Below, piece by piece: positions 23,165-30,711 of a stretch of DNA of 39,235 nt. The stretch's first letter is position 1. Each line of letters opens with the position of its first letter. The notes below the pieces were generated by a model. The model had not been told where the DNA came from. It saw only the letters and a program-made list of their open reading frames with translations, and searched no databases. Source of the stretch: an uncultured Oscillospiraceae bacterium (lineage in GTDB: Bacteria > Bacillota > Clostridia > Oscillospirales > Oscillospiraceae). The DNA lies in contig CAKTLD010000005.1 of the NCBI GenBank assembly GCA_934572445.1, forward strand, positions 1 to 39,235. The letters run 5' to 3'. Position numbers and translations under genes: made by a program.

Positions 23165-23193
23165 AAAAGCAGGGCGCTTTGCCCTGCTTTTTT
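23165..23193 (+). terminator. Terminator of the LysR gene
   Basis: AAAAGCAGGGC (23165-23175) pairs with GCCCTGCTTTT (23181-23191), and the T-run continues to 23193. The palindromic A/T ends would also work for the convergent MFS gene. Confidence 0.85.
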
Positions 23194-23240
23194 CTCTGAT
23201 GCGTTGGTCCCGCCGTGCGGCTGCCGCCCGCGCCGGACCG

Positions 23241-24470
23241 TTATTTCCCCTGACCCGTCAGCACCGCTGTTACGGCGCGGCGGCTGCGGAGGACCGTCAG
23301 ACAGCAGACCGCCAGCGTTGCCGCCGCGCAGACGCTCACGCACATTCGATAATCCAGCACCTCGCCCAGCAGTCCCACCGCGAGCGACAGCACACTGCTC
23401 GCAGCGGTGATGAGCATGCTCTCATAGGCGTTGATGCGGGCGCGCAGCCGGTCGGGGAGGTATCGCTGTACCGCCGCCTGACGGATCGTTGCGCTGTTGA
23501 TGCCGAGAAAGCCGCACAGCGCGCGGTTGACCAGCATCAGCGGGTATGGCAGCCACAGGAGCAGCGCGTCCATCAGCTCATAGGTCTGATACACGCCGAA
23601 GAGAAAGATGAAGCGTTTTTCCTTCGGCAGCTCATAGCGGTAGCGCACCACACCACCGAGCGAGCGTCCTGCAAATTCCGCCACGGAGAACAGCGAGTAC
23701 ATCGCGGCGGTGAACCCGGGCGCCGTGCGGAAAAATGCGATCAGCAGCGGGGAATAGCCCGCCGCCATGCCGTTCGTAACGGCCATATAGCCATACAGGC
23801 TGCGCAGACCCTTTTCCTTCCTGAGATAGGCCGCCGCCTCACGGATGTCGCCCTGCCAGACGCGAAGCGAAAAGCGTTCGCCGCTGTCCCGCCGCACCTC
23901 GCACACGCGGATGCGGCGTTCGATCAGTGCGGCGAGCAGCGACAGTACCGCCTGCACCAGCAGGATCCTTGCGGCACCCAGCGTGTCGAACAGCACGGCG
24001 GCCACGGGCATCATCAACACCTTGAGCAGGGGATAGAGCATGGAGGATACGGTGTAGCCCTTTTCCTCCATGCCTTCCGGCAGGATCAGAGGGTAGAAGC
24101 TGCTGTAGGCCAGCTCGTCAAATGTGCCGAGACAGGCCAGCAGCAGCGAAAAAAGCAGATAGGCCGTGTAGGAGAACGGACGGCGCAGCAGATAGAGCCC
24201 CGCCAGCGCGTACAGCAGGGCGTTTACCGTGTCGCCGCCGACGAGGAAGGGCTTGCGGGGGAGCCTGTCCATCAGCGGTGCGGCGATAAGCGGCAGTACC
24301 GCGCCGGGCAGCAGCTCGATGGCCAGCACAAGGGCCGAAGCCAGCGTGCTGCCCGTCTCGTCAAATACCAGAAACGACAGCGCGAAGCCGCTGACAATGC
24401 CGCCTGCCGCGCCGAGTGACGTGGCGAGCGTGATGCGGATAAAATCCCGCGTCCAGAGCGTTTTGTTCAA
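23241..24470 (-). CDS. MFS transporter
   Basis: The product is 409 residues from TTG 24470, with GAGGTGA six bases upstream. Roughly 10-12 hydrophobic segments and an MFS A-loop-like sequence between TM2 and TM3 (APLMDRLPRKPFLVGGDTV) are visible. A long cytoplasmic loop lies in the middle (RRIRVCEVRRDSGERFSLRV), and the second half contains VQRYLPDRLRARINAYESML. This arrangement resembles EntS/MFS_3-type exporters. The substrate is unknown. It converges with lysR and is followed upstream on the same strand by an XRE-TPR gene, from which it is separated by a terminator. Confidence 0.85.
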   Translation of the reverse strand: MNKTLWTRDFIRITLATSLGAAGGIVSGFALSFLVFDETGSTLASALVLAIELLPGAVLPLIAAPLMDRLPRKPFLVGGDTVNALLYALAGLYLLRRPFSYTAYLLFSLLLACLGTFDELAYSSFYPLILPEGMEEKGYTVSSMLYPLLKVLMMPVAAVLFDTLGAARILLVQAVLSLLAALIERRIRVCEVRRDSGERFSLRVWQGDIREAAAYLRKEKGLRSLYGYMAVTNGMAAGYSPLLIAFFRTAPGFTAAMYSLFSVAEFAGRSLGGVVRYRYELPKEKRFIFLFGVYQTYELMDALLLWLPYPLMLVNRALCGFLGINSATIRQAAVQRYLPDRLRARINAYESMLITAASSVLSLAVGLLGEVLDYRMCVSVCAAATLAVCCLTVLRSRRAVTAVLTGQGK

Positions 24471-24520
24471 GACTGATCACCTCGCCGATATTGTCTCACG
24501 CGGCGTGAAAAAAGAAAAGA

Positions 24521-24556
24521 CGGCGCCTGTGGGAAAGTTCAGCCCATCAGGCGCCG
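24521..24556 (-). terminator. Terminator of the XRE-TPR gene
   Basis: CGGCGCCTG (24521-24529) pairs with CAGGCGCCG (24548-24556), with an additional GGG/CCC inside. On the minus strand it is followed by TCTTTTCTTTTTTC. It lies 16 bases after the regulator stop. Confidence 0.75.
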
Positions 24557-24571
24557 CTTAACTGGCAAAAT

Positions 24572-25717
24572 TCAGATAAAGCGAGGAAATTCTTCCAGCA
24601 GCAGACAGGCCTGCCGGTACTGGCGGTTAGCCTTGTACCATTCCAGCATCCGCGGCAGGTGGAAGCGTGCATAGCCCGCGCCGCGCTCTCTGCGCAGCAG
24701 GGAAAAGCACTCTGTCAGCAGCGCGCCGTAGCGCGCGTCGTGCAGGTAGTCCGGATGCTCCAGCCGGCAGCGCACGAGCGCGAGCATCTGCCGCTCGGGT
24801 GCGTGCGCTTCGCCCTCAGGAAGCATCGCCTCCGCCCGCGCAAGCGCGGCGAGCGCCTCGTCCCGCCGCCCCAACGCCTCGCAGCAGACAGCGAGCTTGT
24901 GCAGCGACATCGCGTCCGGCTCTTCCAGCGCGGCAAAGTAGGCATACGCCGCCGCAAAATCGCCGCACTCGATCTTCGTCGCCGCATCGTTGTAGCGGAT
25001 CGTCGAGAGGATCTTCTGATCGCCGAGCGCCTCAGCAAGCCGCTGCGCGACCGCATAATGCTGCTGCATGCGCTTTGGGTCGCCCGAATCGGAGCAGCAG
25101 TTGCCGAGATACACGCGGCAGTTCATCATGATGCGGGCATAGCCCTCGGCGGCCGCGGCGTCGTAGGCGGCGCGCAGCGCCTCGGTCGCGGCGGCATAGC
25201 GCCCGCACGCATAGAGGTGCGCCCCCTGCCACAAGCGGATCGCCGCTGCGGGATAGAGCAGCGCCGCCTCCTCGTAGCGTCGCTCGAGCGCGCGCTGCAG
25301 CGCAAGCTGCCGCCGGTCCAGGAACGGGACCAATTCCCCGTCAAGCGCCCGTCGTTCCCCATCCTCGCCGCCGGCAAAGGCCTGCAGCAGCAGATAGTCC
25401 GCCGCGCAGGGGCTGCAAAGGAACGTATCCTCGTCCGCTCGCAGCGGTGCAAAGCGTACTGCGAGCGCGCGCCCGTCGCCGGCAAACAGCGCCTCCATGC
25501 AGTGTTCCGTCCGGCCGCGCAGCGTGCCGTCCGCGTCGTCCGACCAGGTAAGTCCCAGCCGTGTGAACAGCAGCGAGCGGATCTCCTCCGACGCCTCCGT
25601 GCGGCCCTGCTCCAGCTTGGAAAGGTATGACGCCGCGCAGATCCCGCGGCACAGACCCTCCTGACTCCAGTCGCGCCGCAGCCGCTCGCGGCGGATCAGA
25701 AGACCTGCGATGCTCAT
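24572..25717 (-). CDS. XRE-family regulator with TPR-like C-terminal domain
   Basis: The product is 381 residues from ATG 25717, with GGGAGGGG upstream. An N-terminal helix-turn-helix (IRRERLRRDWSQEGLCRGIC and ASYLSKLEQGRTEASEE, residues of about 8-45) is followed by an Ala-rich all-helical region of about 300 residues with repeated paired helices, such as LWQGAHLYACGRYAAATEAL and KLAVCCEALGRRDEALAALA, typical of TPR arrays. The architecture matches Rgg/PlcR-like (RRNPP) regulators that bind peptides, but no pheromone gene was seen nearby. Targets might include the MFS gene downstream or the divergent ornithine carbamoyltransferase. This is inference. Confidence 0.85.
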   Translation of the reverse strand: MSIAGLLIRRERLRRDWSQEGLCRGICAASYLSKLEQGRTEASEEIRSLLFTRLGLTWSDDADGTLRGRTEHCMEALFAGDGRALAVRFAPLRADEDTFLCSPCAADYLLLQAFAGGEDGERRALDGELVPFLDRRQLALQRALERRYEEAALLYPAAAIRLWQGAHLYACGRYAAATEALRAAYDAAAAEGYARIMMNCRVYLGNCCSDSGDPKRMQQHYAVAQRLAEALGDQKILSTIRYNDAATKIECGDFAAAYAYFAALEEPDAMSLHKLAVCCEALGRRDEALAALARAEAMLPEGEAHAPERQMLALVRCRLEHPDYLHDARYGALLTECFSLLRRERGAGYARFHLPRMLEWYKANRQYRQACLLLEEFPRFI

Positions 25718-25839
25718 GTGTGCCCCTCCCGTGCAGTCGTTTTTTTCAGTATACCACAGCCATTGTCCACGCGCCAGTCCCGCGCCATTTTTTCATGGAT
25801 TCCAGTAAAGAATAAAATGGCGGAAACGCTGAAAATCAC

Positions 25840-25867
25840 TTGCTTTTTCGGCTGAAATTGGTATACT
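25840..25867 (+). promoter_or_regulatory. Promoter of ornithine carbamoyltransferase gene
   Basis: TTGCTT (25840-25845) and TATACT (25862-25867) are separated by 16 bases, with a TGG extension making an extended -10. The start point would fall at about 25875, on top of the ARG box. Confidence 0.65.
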
Positions 25868-25872
25868 GAATA

Positions 25873-25892
25873 TAGCATGAATCTATGCATTT
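25873..25892. promoter_or_regulatory. ARG box (ArgR operator)
   Basis: GCATGAATCTATGCAT (25875-25890) in an A/T-rich surrounding matches the Bacillus-type ARG box CATGAAT-N-ATGCA pattern. It overlaps the likely transcription start of the OTC gene, and an argR gene lies 1.1 kb away, which supports arginine-dependent repression. Confidence 0.6.
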
Positions 25893-25935
25893 TACTGAGA
25901 GATTTTGAGAACATTTTTTAAGGAGGAACACCCCA

Positions 25936-26931
25936 ATGCCCGTTAATCTGAAAGGCCGTTCTTTTCTCACGCTGAAGGATTTCACACCCGATGAGATCCG
26001 CTATATGCTCAACCTCGCCGCCGACCTGAAGGCGAAGAAGCGCGCCGGTATCCGCGGCGATCTGCTCGCCGGCAAGAACATCGTCCTGCTGTTCGAGAAG
26101 ACCTCTACCCGCACCCGCTGCGCGTTCGAAGTTGCCGCCTATGACGAAGGCGCGCACGTCACGTTCCTGGATTCCAAGTCCTCCCAGATGGGCAAGAAGG
26201 AAACGATGGTCGACACCGCGAAGGTCCTCGGCCGCTTCTTTGACGGCATCGAGTACCGCGGCTACGACCAGAAGGTCGTCGAGGGTCTCGCCGCCAACGC
26301 GGGCGTGCCCGTTTGGAACGGCCTGACGGACGTTGACCACCCCACCCAGGCGCTGGCCGACATCCTCACGCTGATGGAGAACACCAAAAAGCCCCTCAAC
26401 AAGTGCAAGCTCGTCTTCTGCGGCGATACCCGCAACAACGTGGCCTACTGCCTGATGTACATCTGCGCCAAGCTCGGCATGCACTATGTCGGCTGGGGCC
26501 CGAAGGAGCTCGCTCCCGCCGCCGACGTCGTCGCTTACTGCAAGGAAGTCGCCAAGGAGACCGGCGCGGTCGTCGAATACGGCGAGGATCGTGCGCTGCT
26601 CAAGGGCGCCGACGCGCTCTACACCGACATCTGGGCTTCCATGGGCGAAGAGGATAAGATCCCCGAGCGCGTGAAGCAGCTGACCCCGTACAAGGTCACC
26701 GGCGAGGTGCTGGCCGCGACCGAGAATTCCGACTGCATCTTCCTGCACTGCCTGCCCTCCTTCCACGACTTCGACACCACCATGGCCGCCTCTCAGAAGG
26801 AGCTGGGCTATGATATCCGCGAGGTCACGGACGAGGTCTTCCTCTCCCCGAACTCCAAGGTGTTCGACGAGGCGGAGAACCGCATGCACACCATCAAGGC
26901 CGTCATGGTCGCCACCATCGGCAACGTCTAA
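25936..26931 (+). CDS. argF: Ornithine carbamoyltransferase
   Basis: The product is 331 residues from ATG 25936, with AAGGAGG upstream. All family motifs are present: carbamoyl-phosphate loop Ser57-Thr-Arg-Thr-Arg61, His135-Pro-Thr-Gln138, ornithine loop Asp231-x-x-x-Ser-Met-Gly237, and His271-Cys-Leu-Pro274. It converts ornithine and carbamoyl phosphate to citrulline (argF, biosynthesis) or the reverse in arginine fermentation (arcB). Proximity to arcA and the absence of other biosynthetic arg genes in the window would fit a catabolic role, while the ARG box fits either. The codon choice is strongly C/G-ending, as in a highly expressed gene. Confidence 0.96.
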   Translation: MPVNLKGRSFLTLKDFTPDEIRYMLNLAADLKAKKRAGIRGDLLAGKNIVLLFEKTSTRTRCAFEVAAYDEGAHVTFLDSKSSQMGKKETMVDTAKVLGRFFDGIEYRGYDQKVVEGLAANAGVPVWNGLTDVDHPTQALADILTLMENTKKPLNKCKLVFCGDTRNNVAYCLMYICAKLGMHYVGWGPKELAPAADVVAYCKEVAKETGAVVEYGEDRALLKGADALYTDIWASMGEEDKIPERVKQLTPYKVTGEVLAATENSDCIFLHCLPSFHDFDTTMAASQKELGYDIREVTDEVFLSPNSKVFDEAENRMHTIKAVMVATIGNV

Positions 26932-26947
26932 GCAAGGATCAAAAAGA

Positions 26948-26976
26948 GCAAGCGGCCGCAGGCCGCTTGCTTTTTT
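26948..26976 (+). terminator. Terminator of the OTC gene
   Basis: GCAAGCGGCC (26948-26957), loop GCA and GGCCGCTTGC (26961-26970) are followed by six T. This is a strong intrinsic terminator. Confidence 0.92.
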
Positions 26977-26989
26977 GTGCCGATAAGGA

Positions 26990-27019
26990 AAAGGCGAAGC
27001 GGATATCCGCTTCGCCTTT
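26990..27019 (-). terminator. Palindromic terminator of argR
   Basis: A perfect 30-base palindrome centred between 27004 and 27005 has arms starting AAAGGCGAAGCGGAT. It lies two bases past the argR stop and leaves a T-rich tail (CCTTTTCC) on the minus strand. Confidence 0.75.
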
Positions 27020-27021
27020 GT

Positions 27022-27474
27022 TCACTTGCAGTATTTCTCGAGCTCGCGGGTCAGCGCGCGTGCATCGCTCTCCCTGCGGGTGATCAGCGCGACGGAATCG
27101 TTGCCGGAGATGCACCCGAGCATCTGCGGGAAGCGCAGTGCGTCAAGCGCGGCGCCTGCCGCGTCGGCAAGTCCCGGCAGCGTTTTAAGCACCACCACGA
27201 TGCCGGCGTGATCCACGCTCACGCTGCACTCATTCAGGATGAGCTGCAGGCGTTTGGTGTTGTCCAGATGGTCCGCCTTGCCGGAAACGGCGTAGCGGCT
27301 GCGTCCGCCGCCGCACGGCTCCTTGTAGAGATAGAGCTCCTTGATATCGCGCGATACGGTCGTCTGCTTGCTTTGGATGCCGCACTCGGCCAGCCGCGCG
27401 ATCAGCTCTTCCTGGGTCTCAATGTCGTAGCGTTCGATCAGCTCGAGGATCTTTTCCTGCCGTTTGGATTTCAC
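27022..27474 (-). CDS. argR: Arginine repressor ArgR
   Basis: The product is 150 residues from GTG 27474, with GGGAGG nine bases upstream. The frame to 27687 extends into the intergenic region and is rejected. The N-terminal winged helix contains SKQTTVSRDIKEL (residues 35-47). The C-terminal oligomerisation and arginine-binding domain has GCISGNDSVALI, where most ArgR/AhrC proteins read GDD-T; here the first Asp is Asn125. That change could alter arginine binding. It lies between arcA and the OTC gene and probably controls both. No other argR paralogue is in the window. Confidence 0.93.
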   Translation of the reverse strand: MKSKRQEKILELIERYDIETQEELIARLAECGIQSKQTTVSRDIKELYLYKEPCGGGRSRYAVSGKADHLDNTKRLQLILNECSVSVDHAGIVVVLKTLPGLADAAGAALDALRFPQMLGCISGNDSVALITRRESDARALTRELEKYCK

Positions 27475-27581
27475 TTCCGGATCCCTCCCTGTTCCTCGGC
27501 GCGCGCCTGCTCGGGGCGCGCCGTGTGTTCGTGCGGGGGATGAACGGCGGGACGAGACTCTTGGCGTCCCGCCCGTGAAGC

Positions 27582-28802
27582 TTACAGATCGTCGCGATTG
27601 ACGGGGCAGGACATGCAGCGCGGGCCGCCGCGGCCGCGGGACAGCTCGGCCGACGGCATGGTGATGACATTCAGGCCGTGCTTGCACAGCAGGTCGTTGG
27701 TCACATAGTTGCGGTCATAGGTCACAACGGTGCCCGGACGGATGCAGAGCGTGTTCGAGCCGTCGTTCCACTGCTCGCGCTGAGCCGCCAGCAGGTCGCC
27801 GCCGCCGCAGCGGATCAAATCGACCGCGGGGAGCTTGAGCTCGAGGGCGAGGATCTTTTCCAGCTCATCCTTGACCGCGTTGAACTTCAGCTCGCCGTCC
27901 TCGTCGAGCATCATCTCGTAAACGCCCAGCGGGCCCTCGATCTCGGGGTGAATGGTGAACTTGTCATAGTCGACCATCGTGAACACCGTGTCGAGGTGCA
28001 TGAACGCGCGGGTCTCGGGGATGTCGAACGCCAGCACCTTCTTGAAGCCGGAGTTCTGCAGGAGGTTGCGCGCAAAGTTCTCCGCGCCGGAGACCGTGGT
28101 GCGTTCGGAGAGACCGACCGCCACGATATCCTTGGAGAGCACCAGCACGTCGCCGCCCTCGATGGAGTAGCTGTCGGACAGGTCGTACCACATCTTGTTC
28201 TCCGGCGTGGCAAAGTCGCGGTTGTAGAGGTACATGTACTTTAAGAGCAGGCTCTCGCGCTTGCGCGCGGGGGTGTGCATGCGGTGGATGTTGATGCCCT
28301 CGCCGACGCAGGCGCCCGGGTCGCGGGTAAAGTAGAGGTTGGGCATCGGGTCGGAGACGAACGGATAGTCGTCGTCGACCAGATCCATCAGGGAGGTGGC
28401 CGTCTTGGTGGCGACCTCGCTGCGCTTGATGCCCGCGATGAGCTTGGTGACCATCTGCTTGGGCGGCATGTCGAGCAGCAGGCTCGTCATGGCGGCGCGC
28501 AGGCCCTTGGCGTGGATCTTGCTGATGTTGAGGAAGTCGTTCACCAGTTGGATCTGGCGGGCGGGATCGGCAATGGCCTTGGCGACCTCGTCGACGTAGT
28601 AGACGACCTCAACGTCGTTGTCGCGCAGGATCTGGGCAAAGCGATCGTGCTCCTCCTGCGCGATCTTGAGGTAGGGGATATCATCGAACAGCAGTCGTTC
28701 GAGCGTAGCGGGGGTCAGTGCTTCGAGCTCCTCGCCCGGGCGGTGCAGCAGCACCTTGTTCAGCTTGCCGATCTCGGAAAAGTTATGGATACCTGGATAC
28801 AT
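27582..28802 (-). CDS. arcA: Arginine deiminase
   Basis: The product is 406 residues. ATG 28802 has AAGGGAG upstream and gives the usual N-terminus (MYPGIHNFSEIGKLNKVLLH, then RPG). Active-site residues are Glu215-Gly-Gly-Asp218, His269 in FMHLDT and the nucleophile Cys396 in GGPRCMSCPV. The FTRDP motif (residues 158-162) and the tail RGRGGPRCMS are typical of bacterial ArcA. It hydrolyses arginine to citrulline and ammonia, the first step of ATP-yielding arginine fermentation. The OTC at 25936 could perform the second step. No carbamate kinase is visible in the window. Confidence 0.97.
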   Translation of the reverse strand: MYPGIHNFSEIGKLNKVLLHRPGEELEALTPATLERLLFDDIPYLKIAQEEHDRFAQILRDNDVEVVYYVDEVAKAIADPARQIQLVNDFLNISKIHAKGLRAAMTSLLLDMPPKQMVTKLIAGIKRSEVATKTATSLMDLVDDDYPFVSDPMPNLYFTRDPGACVGEGINIHRMHTPARKRESLLLKYMYLYNRDFATPENKMWYDLSDSYSIEGGDVLVLSKDIVAVGLSERTTVSGAENFARNLLQNSGFKKVLAFDIPETRAFMHLDTVFTMVDYDKFTIHPEIEGPLGVYEMMLDEDGELKFNAVKDELEKILALELKLPAVDLIRCGGGDLLAAQREQWNDGSNTLCIRPGTVVTYDRNYVTNDLLCKHGLNVITMPSAELSRGRGGPRCMSCPVNRDDL

Positions 28803-28872
28803 GGTATGCTCCCTTCTCGGGGCGCCGGCGGCTCTCTCGCACCGCCCGAAGGCCCCTCTATGTATTTGATGG

Positions 28873-28904
28873 ATGCCGCCGCGCGGTTTCGGGGCCGGCG
28901 GCAT
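28873..28904 (-). promoter_or_regulatory. Hairpin in arcA leader
   Basis: ATGCCGCC (28873-28880) pairs with GGCGGCAT (28897-28904) in the about 125-base untranslated leader between the arcA promoter and start. It may protect the message or attenuate it. The gap 28803-28994 holds this hairpin and the promoter only. Confidence 0.4.
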
Positions 28905-28934
28905 GGTGATCGCTTCTCCCTATTTCTGGATAAA

Positions 28935-28962
28935 AGTATACGCCTTTGCATAGGGCTTGTAA
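28935..28962 (-). promoter_or_regulatory. Promoter of arcA
   Basis: On the minus strand, TTACAA (28962-28957) and TATACT (28940-28935) are separated by 16 bases. No convincing ARG box was recognised next to it. Confidence 0.6.
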
Positions 28963-28994
28963 TGTATCAGCTTTGTGCCGATTTCATGTGCCAG

Positions 28995-30482
28995 TTATTC
29001 CTCCAGCTCTTCTTCCAGCGCTTTGCGCAATACGTCCATGCCCTGGCTGAGCCGTTCCTCGGATTCGTAGGAGTAGTTGATGCGGATATGGTCGCGCCCG
29101 CCGTTCTTGTAGGGATAGAAGACGTGCCCGGGGATCAGCGTGACGCCCATATTATAGGCGCGGTTGATAAAGCTCTTGCTGTCCACGCCGTCGGGCAGGC
29201 GGCACCAGATGTAAACGCCGCCGCGCGGCTTTGTGTAACGCACGCCCAGTGCGCGCATCCCGTCGAGCTTTCGGCATACCAGATCGCGCTTGCGGCGGTA
29301 CGAGGCGCGGAACGCGCCCAGCGCCGTGTAATAGCTCCCATCGTCCAGATACATGCCCAGCAGCTTCTGTGTCATCCAGTCCGAGGCCATCAGCCGCACG
29401 GAGACGAGATAGCTCAGCGCGCGGATAAAATCACGGTTGCCCACGACGAACGCAAGGCTCAGCCCCGGAATGAACGTCAGCGAGAAGGAGTAGATGTAGA
29501 TCACGTTGCCCAGTGTGTCAAAGGCCTTGATCGGCGGCAGTCTTTCGCCTTCGTAGGCGAGCTCGCTGGCCGCGTCCTCCTCAATGATCGGGATGCGGTA
29601 AAGGTTGGACAGCTCCACCAGCCTTTTGCGCCGCTCGAGCGACAGGATGCAGCCCGTGGGGTCGTGAAAGCTCGAATTGACGAAGATGAGACGCGGCCGC
29701 GCGTTTTTCAGCAGGTTTTCCAGCACCTCGCAGTTCATGCCCTCCTCGTCCACGGGTACGGTCAGGATCTTCGCGCCCGCGAGCTCCATCGCGCGGTACA
29801 TGTCCGGGTGCACCGGCTCTTCCATCACCACGCTGTCGCCCGCCTTGACAAGCAGCGTAACGATAAAGTCGAGCGCCTGATTCGTCTCGGCCAGGATCTG
29901 GATCTCGCCCGAGGAGGCCCTGATCCCCTTTGTGCCGAGGAAGGAGACAAGCTTCTGGCGCAGGAAGCGGTCGCCCTTGTAGGGACTGAAAAAATACTGG
30001 CACGGGCCGCTGCCGGTCACGAGCGAAGCGATGTCGCGCGCGACACGCTCGGACGAAAAGACCCCGCGTGCGGCCACGCCGCTGCCGAGGGAATAGTGGC
30101 TTTCGTCCGTAAAGCGCTGGAACAGGTCATCAAAGGTCTTTTCCATGTCGAGGTATTTGTCCGCGACCTCGTTGACCCAGTTCACGCGGCCGGAGCTGCC
30201 CGGACCGTCGCCGCCGGTCTCCGTGTCCGGCGCTTTTTCCGCGTTTGGCGCGGACACGACGTATCCCACGCCCTGACGCGATTCGATCCACGCGTCGCTC
30301 TTGAGCTCGCCGTAGGCCTTGACCACCGTGTTGCGGTGCACGTCCACCAGCTGCGCCAGCGCGCGCTCACTCGGCAGCGCGCTGCCGCGGGGCAGCGCGC
30401 CGCTGATGATCTGCGATTTGACCTGATCGGCGATCTGGAGGTAGACGGGGACCTTGGATGCCTTGTCGATGCGGATATTCAT
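28995..30482 (-). CDS. MocR/GntR regulator with aminotransferase-like domain lacking the PLP lysine
   Basis: The product is 495 residues from ATG 30482, with a GGGAG site. Residues 1-75 are a GntR winged helix (VPVYLQIADQVKSQIISGAL, LPSERALAQLVDVHRNTVVK). The rest is a class I aminotransferase fold. Asp303 (EEDAASELAY) and Arg467 (DHIRINYSY), which contact PLP and substrate carboxylate, are kept. The lysine box, normally SFSK, reads YSFSLTFIPGLSLAF with Leu335 (codon at 29478-29480) in place of the Schiff-base lysine. It therefore cannot form the usual internal aldimine. It may bind free PLP, a PLP-amino-acid adduct or another ligand. It sits directly upstream of arcA and is a likely regulator of the arginine cluster. 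Confidence 0.9.
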   Translation of the reverse strand: MNIRIDKASKVPVYLQIADQVKSQIISGALPRGSALPSERALAQLVDVHRNTVVKAYGELKSDAWIESRQGVGYVVSAPNAEKAPDTETGGDGPGSSGRVNWVNEVADKYLDMEKTFDDLFQRFTDESHYSLGSGVAARGVFSSERVARDIASLVTGSGPCQYFFSPYKGDRFLRQKLVSFLGTKGIRASSGEIQILAETNQALDFIVTLLVKAGDSVVMEEPVHPDMYRAMELAGAKILTVPVDEEGMNCEVLENLLKNARPRLIFVNSSFHDPTGCILSLERRKRLVELSNLYRIPIIEEDAASELAYEGERLPPIKAFDTLGNVIYIYSFSLTFIPGLSLAFVVGNRDFIRALSYLVSVRLMASDWMTQKLLGMYLDDGSYYTALGAFRASYRRKRDLVCRKLDGMRALGVRYTKPRGGVYIWCRLPDGVDSKSFINRAYNMGVTLIPGHVFYPYKNGGRDHIRINYSYESEERLSQGMDVLRKALEEELEE

Positions 30483-30639
30483 GGGTGCTCTTCTCCCTTT
30501 TGCCCGCGGCGGGCTATGCCCGTCAGGCGCCCGAGGCGCCCTCGCGCGGTGCAGGATCTCTCACTTGTCAGTTTACCACACGGGTGAGGAATTTGTACAG
30601 ACAATTTTGTGCATTTGCAACAAACGGATAAAAATGCTG

Positions 30640-30675
30640 AAAAAACCGGAGACGCAGCTGCGTCTCCGGTTTTTT
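30640..30675. terminator. Palindromic terminator after yjiH
   Basis: A perfect 36-base palindrome (centre between 30657 and 30658; arms AAAAAACCGGAGACGCAG) ends in six T on either strand. It lies between the yjiH stop and the MocR promoter region. Confidence 0.9.
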
Positions 30676-30711
30676 ATTGCGTTTTCCGCGATGATCCGCC
30701 TTGCGCCCGGC

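Noticed and set aside
28275..30587. 770-codon open frame on the plus strand
   Set aside because: It lies antisense to arcA and the MocR gene, whose motifs are unmistakable. The high G/C at third codon positions keeps the opposite frame free of stops. It has no ribosome site and its composition (Ala, Arg, His, Val rich) is not protein-like.
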